From a virus, in IMG/VR virus record IMGVR_UViG_3300046724_000212, positions 1-37,829 of that record: 37,829 nucleotides of DNA, one strand, 5' to 3'. Below are positions 24,289 through 29,620 of this stretch, piece by piece. Each line of letters opens with the position of its first letter. The stretch's first letter is position 1. Both the position numbers and the translations under genes were made by a program. The notes beneath the pieces are model-generated. The model did no database searches. It was not told where the DNA came from and saw only the letters and a program-made list of their open reading frames with translations.

Positions 24289-25236
24289 TCATGGCTGCAC
24301 CGGAGGATCAGGGAGTGCCAATCGGCGCGTGTCTGCATCATCGATGAACGACATCGCCGCATCGTAAATCTTTTCCACGATGGCGGGTTCGTGCCCCATA
24401 TCGGCGTGTTCAATCACGAGATGCCGACGCCCACCGTAATTGATTTCCACCTTCAGGAAACCCGGGGGCGCAGGGCTGGCGTCCCCCTCGGTGTCCGCCA
24501 TCAGCTCACGACTGGCATGGACGGAGGCTTGTCCCACGGCTTCAGCGGCGTCAATTAATCGCTGCTGCGCCTCTCGCCAGCGCGCCAGTTCTTCCGCCGT
24601 TGAGCACTCATGCCAGTCATTCACCTCCAGCCGCGCGTTGACGAGCGCCGCAGTCAGCTCTGGCGGAGACTGACGACGGGCGAGATACCGTTCGCGTTTC
24701 GTCGTCGTCGGTCGGTCCCCCTCGGTGTCCGCGACGATTGGCTTAATAGGCGTTTGGAGTTCCTTCGGCAGTTGCCCCCATGCCTCAACGAACGCGTAAG
24801 CGGCATTCTTGCCGTATTCGTCCCGAATGATTTCCTCGGCGCGATGGAGCACCCACTCCAGTTCTTTGATTCTTGGGTCACCTGCCCACGGCTCAGTCAT
24901 GCTCGCTCCTTGATGCGGTCGGTCCCCCTCGGTGTCCGCGCGCAGCCAACGGTAACAGTCGTCACAAAATGGGCCGACATGAGGATTGGCCCACTGCTTC
25001 GCGCCTTCCTCGCTGCAATTGATGCAATCGTGCATGGTTTCGATCGCTCGCTGTGTCGGCGGTCGGTCCCCCTCGGTGTCCGCCCGTCGTTCGATTTCGT
25101 GCTTCATCTGGATAAAGGCCGCACGAACAATAGCCGACAGCGGCACATCTTCGGTATCCGAGAATCCGAAGTCCGAGCAGGCTTTCAGAATCGCGTGATA
25201 CTCCCGTCGGTAGGCGCGGTCGCTTTTTATAGCCAC
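24289..25236 (-). CDS. Multi-module protein with four in-frame DTEGDR repeats, possible concatenated polyprotein
   Basis: A 315-residue frame from the GTG at 25236, which has GAGGA six bases before it and overlaps the previous gene. Four near-identical peptides, (A)DTEGDRP, sit at residues 52-58, 100-106, 169-175 and (as ADTEGDA) 247-253, dividing the frame into five unlike modules: a helical one (1-51), a zinc-knuckle-like one with CINC and CDDC (59-99), a helical one starting MTEPWAGD (107-168), a charged helical one (176-246) and a beta one (254-315). An excellent AAGGAG stands five bases before the internal ATG at 24900 (Met113), so the third module can also start independently. I know no family for any module. 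Confidence 0.6.
   Translation of the reverse strand: MAIKSDRAYRREYHAILKACSDFGFSDTEDVPLSAIVRAAFIQMKHEIERRADTEGDRPPTQRAIETMHDCINCSEEGAKQWANPHVGPFCDDCYRWLRADTEGDRPHQGASMTEPWAGDPRIKELEWVLHRAEEIIRDEYGKNAAYAFVEAWGQLPKELQTPIKPIVADTEGDRPTTTKRERYLARRQSPPELTAALVNARLEVNDWHECSTAEELARWREAQQRLIDAAEAVGQASVHASRELMADTEGDASPAPPGFLKVEINYGGRRHLVIEHADMGHEPAIVEKIYDAAMSFIDDADTRRLALPDPPVQP
24481..24498 (-). repeat. DTEGDR repeat copy 1 (shortened)
   Basis: The coding-strand sequence is GCGGACACCGAGGGGGAC, 18 bases, reading Ala-Asp-Thr-Glu-Gly-Asp. It lacks the CGACC end present in copies 2-4 and is followed by codons for Ala-Ser-Pro. It sits at residues 247-252 of the 315-residue frame. Confidence 0.9.
24710..24732 (-). 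repeat. DTEGDR repeat copy 2
   Basis: A full 23-base copy. It contains the 20-base core GGACACCGAGGGGGACCGAC plus a GC before and a C after. It reads Ala-Asp-Thr-Glu-Gly-Asp-Arg-Pro in frame. Confidence 0.92.
24917..24939 (-). repeat. DTEGDR repeat copy 3
   Basis: A full 23-base copy, identical to copies 2 and 4. It lies just upstream of an AAGGAG and the internal ATG at 24900. Confidence 0.92.
25061..25083 (-). repeat. DTEGDR repeat copy 4
   Basis: A full 23-base copy, identical to copies 2 and 3. It separates the first helical module from the Cys-rich module of the 315-residue frame. Confidence 0.92.
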
Positions 25237-25718
25237 AGATGTTCCTCAGCCTTGCAGCCGTCGCGGGTTCCCTCTTTCACGAGCCAGCCGACGGCCCGCT
25301 CCGCATCTTCTTTCCGAGCAAAGCGCATGGCGCACTTCGCTGGATTCCTCTGCGTGCCGTCAACCGCATCGGTCCATTCATCGCCGCGTCCCGTCCACCA
25401 CTGCGGCGTGGAACTGCCGAGCGCCACGAGCCATGCGACCTGTTCAGGATTGAGGTGAGAATCGGCGGGGCTCGAACCCGCTGCGGAGAGGGATTGTGGC
25501 CCTGACGTAGCCATACGTCCGGCGTCACCGGATCGGTCAGGACTCAGGGATGTCATGCCCGCTAACGCTCCGTCTGCGTCTCGATTCTCATTCATCTGTC
25601 GGTCCCCCTCGGTGTCCAGCACGGCCGCCAGTTCGTCAGCCGCCAGCACTACACCACGCCGTCGCCAACGCTCTATTAGCGCTCGGAGTCGTCGGGTGCG
25701 GGCGTCGTCCGTCACCAT
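25227..25718 (-). CDS. Hypothetical protein carrying one DTEGDR repeat
   Basis: A 163-residue frame from the ATG at 25718, which has GAGGGG upstream and overlaps the previous stop by seven bases. Residues 1-34 are a basic helix pair (ALIERWRRRGVVLAADELAA), residues 35-40 the repeat DTEGDR, and residues 42-90 a low-complexity stretch coinciding with the tRNA-like element at 25457-25589. Residues 90-163 are a plausible folded domain (PEQVAWLVALGSSTPQWWTG; AMRFARKEDAERAVGWLVKE) of a type I have seen in small phage proteins of unknown function. An independent start at Met42 (ATG 25595) is possible. The last codons contain the GTG start of the next gene. Confidence 0.55.
   Translation of the reverse strand: MVTDDARTRRLRALIERWRRRGVVLAADELAAVLDTEGDRQMNENRDADGALAGMTSLSPDRSGDAGRMATSGPQSLSAAGSSPADSHLNPEQVAWLVALGSSTPQWWTGRGDEWTDAVDGTQRNPAKCAMRFARKEDAERAVGWLVKEGTRDGCKAEEHLWL
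25457..25589 (-). other. tRNA-like fold with an expanded middle (tentative)
   Basis: Read on the minus strand, GAGAATCG (25589-25582) pairs perfectly with CGATTCTC (25464-25457), making an 8-bp acceptor-like stem. Two bases after its 5' arm lies a 4-bp hairpin ACGC/GCGT with a 7-base loop containing GG (D-arm-like). Directly before its 3' arm lies a 5-bp hairpin GCGGG/CCCGC with loop TTCGAGC, which fits the T-arm consensus. The region between the D-like and T-like arms is about 82 bases instead of about 23, and no standard anticodon arm (U33) can be placed. It lies inside the 163-residue frame. It could be a degraded or interrupted tRNA, an attachment-site remnant, or chance. Confidence 0.3.
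25598..25617 (-). repeat. DTEGDR repeat copy 5, in a different gene
   Basis: A 20-base copy (GGACACCGAGGGGGACCGAC). It lacks the leading GC, being preceded by GCT. It lies in the adjacent 163-residue frame and reads in the same phase as the other four copies. Its GAGGGGG lies about 11 bases upstream of an in-frame ATG (25595). Confidence 0.9.
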
Positions 25719-26116
25719 TTGATCTGCCCCTCGTCAATCATCGGCTCCGGCGTCTTCGGCATATACCCGCTGCGCAGCCGTGCCGCCCATGCTCGGGCCT
25801 TCGCGGCATCGATGACGGCATACCGTTTCTTCTTTTCGTCCTCTTCCTTGCCGGCGAAATAGTCATATCGGGACGCCAGCAGATCAAGATATTCCGGCGG
25901 GCATTCAGATAGATGCCGACCGTTCATGCTCGGGCCGTTCCAATCGCGTGGGTCTTTCGCCTTGATGAGCGGATCCCCATACGGACCTTCAAGATCAATC
26001 GCCGCGGCGGGCATTGGTGTACCAGCACGCTTCGACTTCGATAGCGCCAGTAGTTCCGCCAGCGTGGCGTCAATGCGCTTCAGGAGGCCAATGGTTTCCA
26101 ATTCATAAGCCGTCAT
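25712..26116 (-). CDS. Conserved-looking hypothetical phage protein
   Basis: A 134-residue soluble protein. The N-terminus is a heptad-like helix (ELETIGLLKRIDATLAELLA). The centre has IDLEGPYGDPLIKAKDPRDW followed by NGPSMNGRHLSECPPEYLDL, a D..W.G....G...S..PPEYLD pattern I recall from uncharacterised proteins of many phage recombination or early clusters. The end is charged (GKEEDEKKKRYAVIDAAKAR). A GGTGGA site precedes the ATG, which overlaps the stop of the 63-residue gene upstream (ATGA). No function is known to me; its position next to the recombination gene suggests an early role. Confidence 0.7.
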   Translation of the reverse strand: MTAYELETIGLLKRIDATLAELLALSKSKRAGTPMPAAAIDLEGPYGDPLIKAKDPRDWNGPSMNGRHLSECPPEYLDLLASRYDYFAGKEEDEKKKRYAVIDAAKARAWAARLRSGYMPKTPEPMIDEGQIKW

Positions 26117-26304
26117 GGTTCCACCTTCCGGCCATCAACGCTGACGATTACTGCTCGCCCTGTTTTTTCGTCTATTTCTACGCCTAGAGCAACCTCATAG
26201 CAGGCATAGCAGAAATTCTCCAATGCATCATCTATAAGGCCAAGCTTACGTCCGATATCCGCGTTGTTGCTTTTACTACTGTGAACATAGATCGTGGTTT
26301 GCAT
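26113..26304 (-). CDS. Small hypothetical protein
   Basis: A 63-residue protein. The ATG at 26304 is preceded by GAGGAG with five bases of spacing and overlaps the stop of the recombination fusion gene by one base (TGATG); longer readings of this frame are shadow. The sequence opens MQTTIYVHSSKSNNADIGRK and contains ALENFCYACYEVALGVEIDE, then a two-strand end GRAVIVSVDGRKVEP. It looks like a compact alpha/beta protein. It is co-translated with the exonuclease-RecT fusion and so could be an accessory factor for it. Confidence 0.65.
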   Translation of the reverse strand: MQTTIYVHSSKSNNADIGRKLGLIDDALENFCYACYEVALGVEIDEKTGRAVIVSVDGRKVEP

Positions 26305-27722
26305 CAGAACTCCTCGGGAGAATAAAGGCCAGCCACGACATCGGGATACACCAGCCGAGCCAACTTCGAGGACGCTCGCGCGACGAGCATGTCCGATGGA
26401 TTCTTCGTCCAGCCACTGCCATTCTTCACGAGGCCAGCCGCTTGCGCTTCTTCGATTGTGTACCGCAGCTCCATCGGTTCTTCGCCTTCGCGCGTTGTCG
26501 TGAACGTTGCGGCCTGTGCCGTGCGCTCGGTGCACCGGAACGTCTTCGCCTTCCCAGATTTCAGCACGAGCGCCCTGAGAGCATCAGCCGCCATCGTCGG
26601 CTTGCCTTCGACGATATGGAAAGCGCGCAGGCTGGCCATAGCCGAGAGGCCCAATTCGCGGCCTGACAAGACCGTCGACAGCACCGCTTCTGGCGTGCCA
26701 TAGGCGCCAAACAGGCGAGCCTTAAATAGCAGTTGCGCCAGTTGCACGGCTTGGTTCATGCTCTGCGGCTCCAGCTGCCGTTCATAATCGCCGTTCATCG
26801 GCACGAGCGACATGCGCGGCGGCTCTGGCTTGATGGTTGATGCCTGTTCGATAAATGCGACTTGTTCCTCTGGCGTAAGTGTCGGCATCGCTTCTTCAAT
26901 GTCCTGCATAATCTCATCCTCGCGATCCATGGTCTGGCGTTCCTTCAGCACCTGGGCAAAGTCAATCGGCGCATCTTCGCGCAGGGACAACAATGCACGC
27001 ACCGTCGGCAGGCGAGGATAGAAAACTTCCAAGGCAGCGCGTTGCGCGGATTTGATGATCTCGGCGTTCTCGGCCGTGCCGATATTCGCGTATAAGGTAT
27101 CGATGTCCCCGAAGGCGTTGAGGATATGCACAGCACTTTTCGCGCCGATGCCCTTAACGCCGACGACGCCGTCTGACGCATCGCCGACCAACGTCAGGTA
27201 ATCGCGCATCTGATGCGGCGTTACGCCAAACTTTTCTTTGACGCCATCCGGCGACATGACGTTGCCAGTAATGGGGGATTTCACCATCACGTTTTCCGTC
27301 ACCAGTTGCAGCAAATCCTTATCGGCGCTGATGATGAGAATGGGTAGCGAAGGAAACGACGGGAGCAGAGTCTTTGGGCCGATGGCATTCGCCACAGCGC
27401 TGGCGATGATGTCATCAGCCTCAAAGCCTTCGGCCATCCACTGTGGGAAGCCGTCACCCTTCAACGTCTCCAGCGCCAGTTCGCACTGATGGAAGAATGG
27501 GGCCGGCTTGCTTTCCCTTGCCGCCTTATACGTCGCGTCCATCTCGCGGCGGAATGACTTGGGCGAATCCAGGCAGAGGGCGGCATGCGACTGGCCAGAC
27601 GTCAGGGCGCGCACCTTGGCGATGATGCCGATGGACGTCGCGTCTGGATTCGGATCGCTTGCACTGACATGCCAGATAGGATGGCAAATCGACGAAAAAT
27701 CGATGAGAACTATCTGCTTCAT
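26304..27722 (-). CDS. 5'-3' exonuclease (flap endonuclease family) fused to a RecT-like annealing domain
   Basis: A 472-residue protein. The ATG at 27722 has GGAG nine bases upstream and overlaps the HNH gene stop (ATGA). Residues 1-about 250 are a PolA/T5-type 5'-3' exonuclease: IDFSS (7-11), GFEADDIIASA (99-109), IISADKDLLQL (130-140), GDASDGVVGVKGIGAKSA (180-197), the last being the helix-hairpin-helix after the metal ligands. Residues about 318-472 resemble RecT-superfamily annealing proteins: GTPEAVLSTVLSGRELGLSA, FHIVEGKPTMAADALRALVL, and the end KNPSDMLVARASSKLARLVY with PDVVAGLY. A charged linker (about 260-318) joins them. The enzyme would resect a 5' end and anneal the strand it exposes. 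The exonuclease call is firm; the RecT call is by pattern. Confidence 0.85.
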   Translation of the reverse strand: MKQIVLIDFSSICHPIWHVSASDPNPDATSIGIIAKVRALTSGQSHAALCLDSPKSFRREMDATYKAARESKPAPFFHQCELALETLKGDGFPQWMAEGFEADDIIASAVANAIGPKTLLPSFPSLPILIISADKDLLQLVTENVMVKSPITGNVMSPDGVKEKFGVTPHQMRDYLTLVGDASDGVVGVKGIGAKSAVHILNAFGDIDTLYANIGTAENAEIIKSAQRAALEVFYPRLPTVRALLSLREDAPIDFAQVLKERQTMDREDEIMQDIEEAMPTLTPEEQVAFIEQASTIKPEPPRMSLVPMNGDYERQLEPQSMNQAVQLAQLLFKARLFGAYGTPEAVLSTVLSGRELGLSAMASLRAFHIVEGKPTMAADALRALVLKSGKAKTFRCTERTAQAATFTTTREGEEPMELRYTIEEAQAAGLVKNGSGWTKNPSDMLVARASSKLARLVYPDVVAGLYSPEEF

Positions 27723-28201
27723 TTCACATGGCTCCAATGAAATCCAGTTGTGATATTACGCACTTGGCTTTTACTAATTGGAGTCACTGCCGAAATCTTC
27801 CGAGCCGACCAGCCATCACCATAGAGTTTCCGAATCCTTCTCACAATATAAGGCGTGATCTTTGCTGCGGGATTCTCAGCGCCAACGAGATTCTTTTCGC
27901 GCTTCCAGCGTCCACGGCGAACCATGTCAGCGCTATTGTCGGCTGGCGTTCCAATATAAAGGTGCAGAGGATTACAACAGATCGGCACGTCGCACCGATG
28001 TAATACGCATGTGCCTTTTCTTAGGCGCTCGCTATGCGCCAATTCATATGCCACTCGATGTGCTTTCAGCATTCGATTGTTGTGGCTAACCGCGCCGTAA
28101 CCATGCGCATCTATAGCGCCAGTCCACAGACAACAGCCGTGATGGTTCTTTGTCGAAATGCGCATCGCGAATCTATGGACAAATTCTTTTCCGTAAATCA
28201 T
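27719..28201 (-). CDS. HNH endonuclease, homing type
   Basis: A 160-residue DNA endonuclease. The ATG at 28201 is preceded by GAGGTG at five bases. The HNH core is clear: CCLWTGAIDAHGYGAVSHNN at the start of the domain, then KAHRVAYELAH, VLHRCDVPICCNPLHLYIGT (residues about 93-112) and PADNSADMVRRGRW. The C-terminal NPAAKITPYIVRRIRKLYGD, then a helix-turn-helix-like GWSARKISAVTPISKSQVRN, is the usual DNA-binding end of free-standing phage HNH homing enzymes. It lies between the lipoprotein and the exonuclease-RecT gene with four-base overlaps on both sides. No intron or intein is seen nearby. Confidence 0.92.
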   Translation of the reverse strand: MIYGKEFVHRFAMRISTKNHHGCCLWTGAIDAHGYGAVSHNNRMLKAHRVAYELAHSERLRKGTCVLHRCDVPICCNPLHLYIGTPADNSADMVRRGRWKREKNLVGAENPAAKITPYIVRRIRKLYGDGWSARKISAVTPISKSQVRNITTGFHWSHVK

Positions 28202-28683
28202 CGGTTCACCTCGCACGTCACGGTCTCGCCCAGCACGGGATGCGTCCCCGGCGGGCACCCCTGCGGCGGCGTATCGATCGCGCAATACGGGGCATCGCCT
28301 TTGAGTTCAGCATGTGTCCCCGGCGGACACGTCGGCGGCTGGGGTGGCGGCGTGCAGGCCATCTTTCCGCAAGGGCCATCCGGCGGCGGGGGCGGCGCTT
28401 GGTTCACCAACGGCGGCGCAGGGGCCACAACGGGCGCGGGCGGGGCCTGGATGGGCGCAGGCGCGACCGGAGCCGGCGCGGCAGGCACAGGGGGCGGGTC
28501 GGGCGCTGGCGTTACCACGGGGGCCACAGGGGCCGGCGCAGGAGGCACCGCGGCCGGCGTCACGAGCACGGCGGGGGCGCTGGTGGCGGCGATGCTGGGC
28601 GCGGTCGGCATGGCTGAGACGCCTGCGCAGGCCGAGAGACTGACGCTGACTCCGACGATTAGGGCGATTCCAAGCGATTTCAT
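28198..28683 (-). CDS. Proline-rich lipoprotein with CPPGTH repeats
   Basis: A 161-residue protein with a type II signal peptide: MKSLGIALIVGVSVSLSAC, lipobox LSAC, acylation at Cys19. Residues 25-100 are a rigid Pro/Ala/Val stretch. The C-terminal 60 residues hold six or seven Cys and two copies of CPPGTH (TCPPGTHAEL and GCPPGTHPVL), likely a small disulphide-bonded domain. A strong AAGGAG lies five bases before the ATG. Proline-rich lipoproteins act as outer spanins in some phages, but this one is long, Cys-rich and in an early operon, so a surface exclusion or envelope role is equally possible. Confidence 0.75.
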   Translation of the reverse strand: MKSLGIALIVGVSVSLSACAGVSAMPTAPSIAATSAPAVLVTPAAVPPAPAPVAPVVTPAPDPPPVPAAPAPVAPAPIQAPPAPVVAPAPPLVNQAPPPPPDGPCGKMACTPPPQPPTCPPGTHAELKGDAPYCAIDTPPQGCPPGTHPVLGETVTCEVNR

Positions 28684-28692
28684 AACAGCTCC

Positions 28693-28803
28693 TTATGATT
28701 TACCGGACGTGTATAAGTGATTCGTGCGCCATTCATCGGACATCTGCGGATCGAACGAGGGCACAAACAGCCAGCGCAACAGCCGGGACCAGAGAGCATG
28801 CAT
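28693..28803 (-). CDS. Very small hypothetical protein (36 residues)
   Basis: The ATG at 28803 overlaps the stop of the previous small gene (TGATG), and the TAA ends just before the Shine-Dalgarno site of the lipoprotein gene, so it fills the gap exactly. The product opens MHALWSRLLRWLFVPSFDPQ and ends in a polar tail, amphipathic rather than membrane-spanning. Gap-filling and coupling at both ends are the evidence that it is real; the function is unknown. Confidence 0.5.
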   Translation of the reverse strand: MHALWSRLLRWLFVPSFDPQMSDEWRTNHLYTSGKS

Positions 28804-28916
28804 CATCGCAACCCCGCCAGCAGCCACAAAGCAATGGAGCAGCCACAGAGCAGGCCAATGACCACGATGACGAACACGTCAAACACGTCGTCCCAGGTGC
28901 GCGGCAGGCGGATCAT
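28803..28916 (-). CDS. Very small membrane protein (37 residues)
   Basis: The ATG at 28916 overlaps the upstream TAA (TAATG) and has GGAGGAA upstream inside the preceding gene. The sequence opens MIRLPRTWDDVFDVFVIVVI and continues GLLCGCSIALWLLAGLR, giving one membrane span with a basic N-terminus. Its coupling to both neighbours in the minus-strand operon supports it as a real gene. The role is unknown. Confidence 0.55.
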   Translation of the reverse strand: MIRLPRTWDDVFDVFVIVVIGLLCGCSIALWLLAGLR

Positions 28917-29101
28917 TACAATTCCTCCAAGGCTTTGTAATAGTCGTCGCGGCACTTGTCGCTGCAGAAGGCATACTGCCCATTGCCCGCCCAGATGGCC
29001 TCATTAGCCGGTTCGCCGCAGGTTTCGCAGTTGGGTTCTTCGCGTTCCGGGCTTAGCGCGTTGTCGTCGTCGGCGTCGGGTTCCTGACTCCAGCGGCTCA
29101 T
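28916..29101 (-). CDS. Small zinc-finger protein
   Basis: A 61-residue protein with an acidic N-terminus (SQEPDADDDNALSPEREEP) and a C-terminal CETCGEPANEAIWAGNGQYA then FCSDKCRDDYY. The CxxC...CxxxC spacing with FCSDKC matches the TRASH/MYM-like treble-clef type. GGAGGTG lies five bases before the ATG, and that ATG overlaps the upstream stop (ATGA). It is probably a small nucleic-acid or protein-binding zinc protein of the early operon. Confidence 0.7.
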   Translation of the reverse strand: MSRWSQEPDADDDNALSPEREEPNCETCGEPANEAIWAGNGQYAFCSDKCRDDYYKALEEL

Positions 29102-29346
29102 AACACCTCCACGGTGAAATCGTCCAGTTCGAGGCCCAGCTCATTCACAGCGTAGATATTCGCGGACGTAATGAGGTCGAATCGCTGCGCGTGTGTCGTG
29201 TCCTGCGTCCAGTGCCGATTGGGGCTGGCGTAGATGCCAGACGTGAGGCGCACCGCATAGCTCGGGCGGCTGGTGGCGACCATCGCGGCTTCGGCCCGCG
29301 ACAGCGCCGTGAGGGTGGCAAACAGGTGCTTTGAAATGTTGTCCAT
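29098..29346 (-). CDS. First gene of the minus-strand early operon, hypothetical
   Basis: An 82-residue protein of unknown function (MDNISKHLFATLTALSRAEA ... NELGLELDDFTVEVL). It has no Shine-Dalgarno site: the bases before the ATG are CCTCTC. A near-consensus promoter ends six bases upstream of the ATG, so the transcript should start at or next to the A of the ATG and be leaderless. Twelve further genes follow with overlaps or short gaps down to 23812. Control by the neighbouring ribbon-helix-helix protein is inferred from the operators in the promoter. Confidence 0.65.
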   Translation of the reverse strand: MDNISKHLFATLTALSRAEAAMVATSRPSYAVRLTSGIYASPNRHWTQDTTHAQRFDLITSANIYAVNELGLELDDFTVEVL

Positions 29347-29352
29347 GAGAGG

Positions 29353-29381
29353 AGCTTACTAGCACTTGCTAGCGTTGTCAA
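29353..29381 (-). promoter_or_regulatory. Promoter of the minus-strand early operon (leaderless)
   Basis: The -35 box TTGACA (29381-29376) is consensus. A 17-base spacer and then the -10 box TAAGCT (29358-29353) follow. Six bases later the ATG of the first operon gene begins (29346), where transcription should start. A perfect operator palindrome fills 14 of the 17 spacer bases. Confidence 0.8.
29359..29372. promoter_or_regulatory. Operator O1 (perfect palindrome)
   Basis: CTAGCA-CT-TGCTAG: 6-bp arms, exactly complementary, centred at 29365.5 between the -35 and -10 boxes. It shares its half-site with O3 and O4. Confidence 0.75.
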
Positions 29382-29392
29382 GCACTATCTAA
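29379..29392. promoter_or_regulatory. Operator O2 (degenerate copy)
   Basis: CAAGCACTATCTAA retains AGCACT and CTA of the consensus and is centred at 29385.5, exactly 20 bp from O1. It overlaps the -35 box. It is weaker evidence on its own than by its spacing. Confidence 0.5.
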
Positions 29393-29576
29393 TATCGCCA
29401 GCACGGCTAATGTTCGCGAGTTTTATATACTCTTGTAAAATTTCAGCAAGGGCCTGAGAAATCGTGCAACTGCGGAGCGCGGCTTCGATTTTGAGGTGTT
29501 GCGTTAATTTCCTAGGAAAATCGCGCAGATATAGGACATGGCTTTCAGTGCGGGGATGGTGGGGGCGTTTGGACAT
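29385..29576 (-). CDS. Ribbon-helix-helix (Arc/CopG-type) repressor
   Basis: A 63-residue DNA-binding protein. The ATG at 29576 is chosen because the preceding reading of the frame is basic shadow and a promoter lies just upstream. Residues 11-18 (ESHVLYLR) are the DNA-contacting beta strand, 21-35 helix A (RKLTQHLKIEAALRS) and 38-52 helix B (ISQALAEILQEYI), the standard fold of Arc/CopG repressors, which bind as dimers to palindromic half-sites through the paired strands. Palindromes of one family lie in its own promoter (O3, O4) and in the next promoter (O1, O2). It is thus probably an autorepressor and the switch for the early operon. No Shine-Dalgarno site is present. Confidence 0.75.
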   Translation of the reverse strand: MSKRPHHPRTESHVLYLRDFPRKLTQHLKIEAALRSCTISQALAEILQEYIKLANISRAGDIR

Positions 29577-29583
29577 ACCGCAC

Positions 29584-29613
29584 AATCTAGCACGTGCGAT
29601 ATGCTTATAGCAA
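29584..29613 (-). promoter_or_regulatory. Promoter of the repressor gene (leaderless, weaker)
   Basis: -35 box TTGCTA (29613-29608), 18-base spacer, -10 box TAGATT (29589-29584). The ATG follows seven bases after the -10 box, so the transcript would start at or near it. Both boxes match consensus only partly, but both are covered by operators. Confidence 0.5.
29587..29600. promoter_or_regulatory. Operator O3
   Basis: CTAGCA-CG-TGCGAT, one perfect half-site and one with two changes, centred at 29593.5 and overlapping the -10 box and spacer of the repressor promoter. Confidence 0.6.
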
Positions 29614-29620
29614 GTGCTAT
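29607..29620. promoter_or_regulatory. Operator O4 (perfect palindrome)
   Basis: ATAGCA-AG-TGCTAT, exact 6-bp arms, centred at 29613.5, 20 bp from O3. It overlaps the -35 box of the repressor promoter and the stop codon of the holin-like gene. Confidence 0.7.

Noticed and set aside
24610-25458. Plus-strand frame of 282 codons with repeated RSVPLGVR
   Set aside because: It is the opposite-strand reading of the DTEGDR repeats. The minus-strand genes have good ribosome sites and overlaps, and this frame has none.
25457-25589. Ordinary tRNA gene
   Set aside because: The arms fit but the middle is about 60 bases too long and no anticodon arm with U33 is found, so it is listed only as tRNA-like.
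24481-25617. CRISPR array
   Set aside because: The repeats are 18-23 bases, spaced irregularly at about 145-540 bases, and lie within coding frames; no cas gene is present.
28034-28720. Plus-strand Gly/Ala-rich frame of 228 codons
   Set aside because: Opposite the proline-rich lipoprotein and HNH genes; Pro codons read backwards give Gly.
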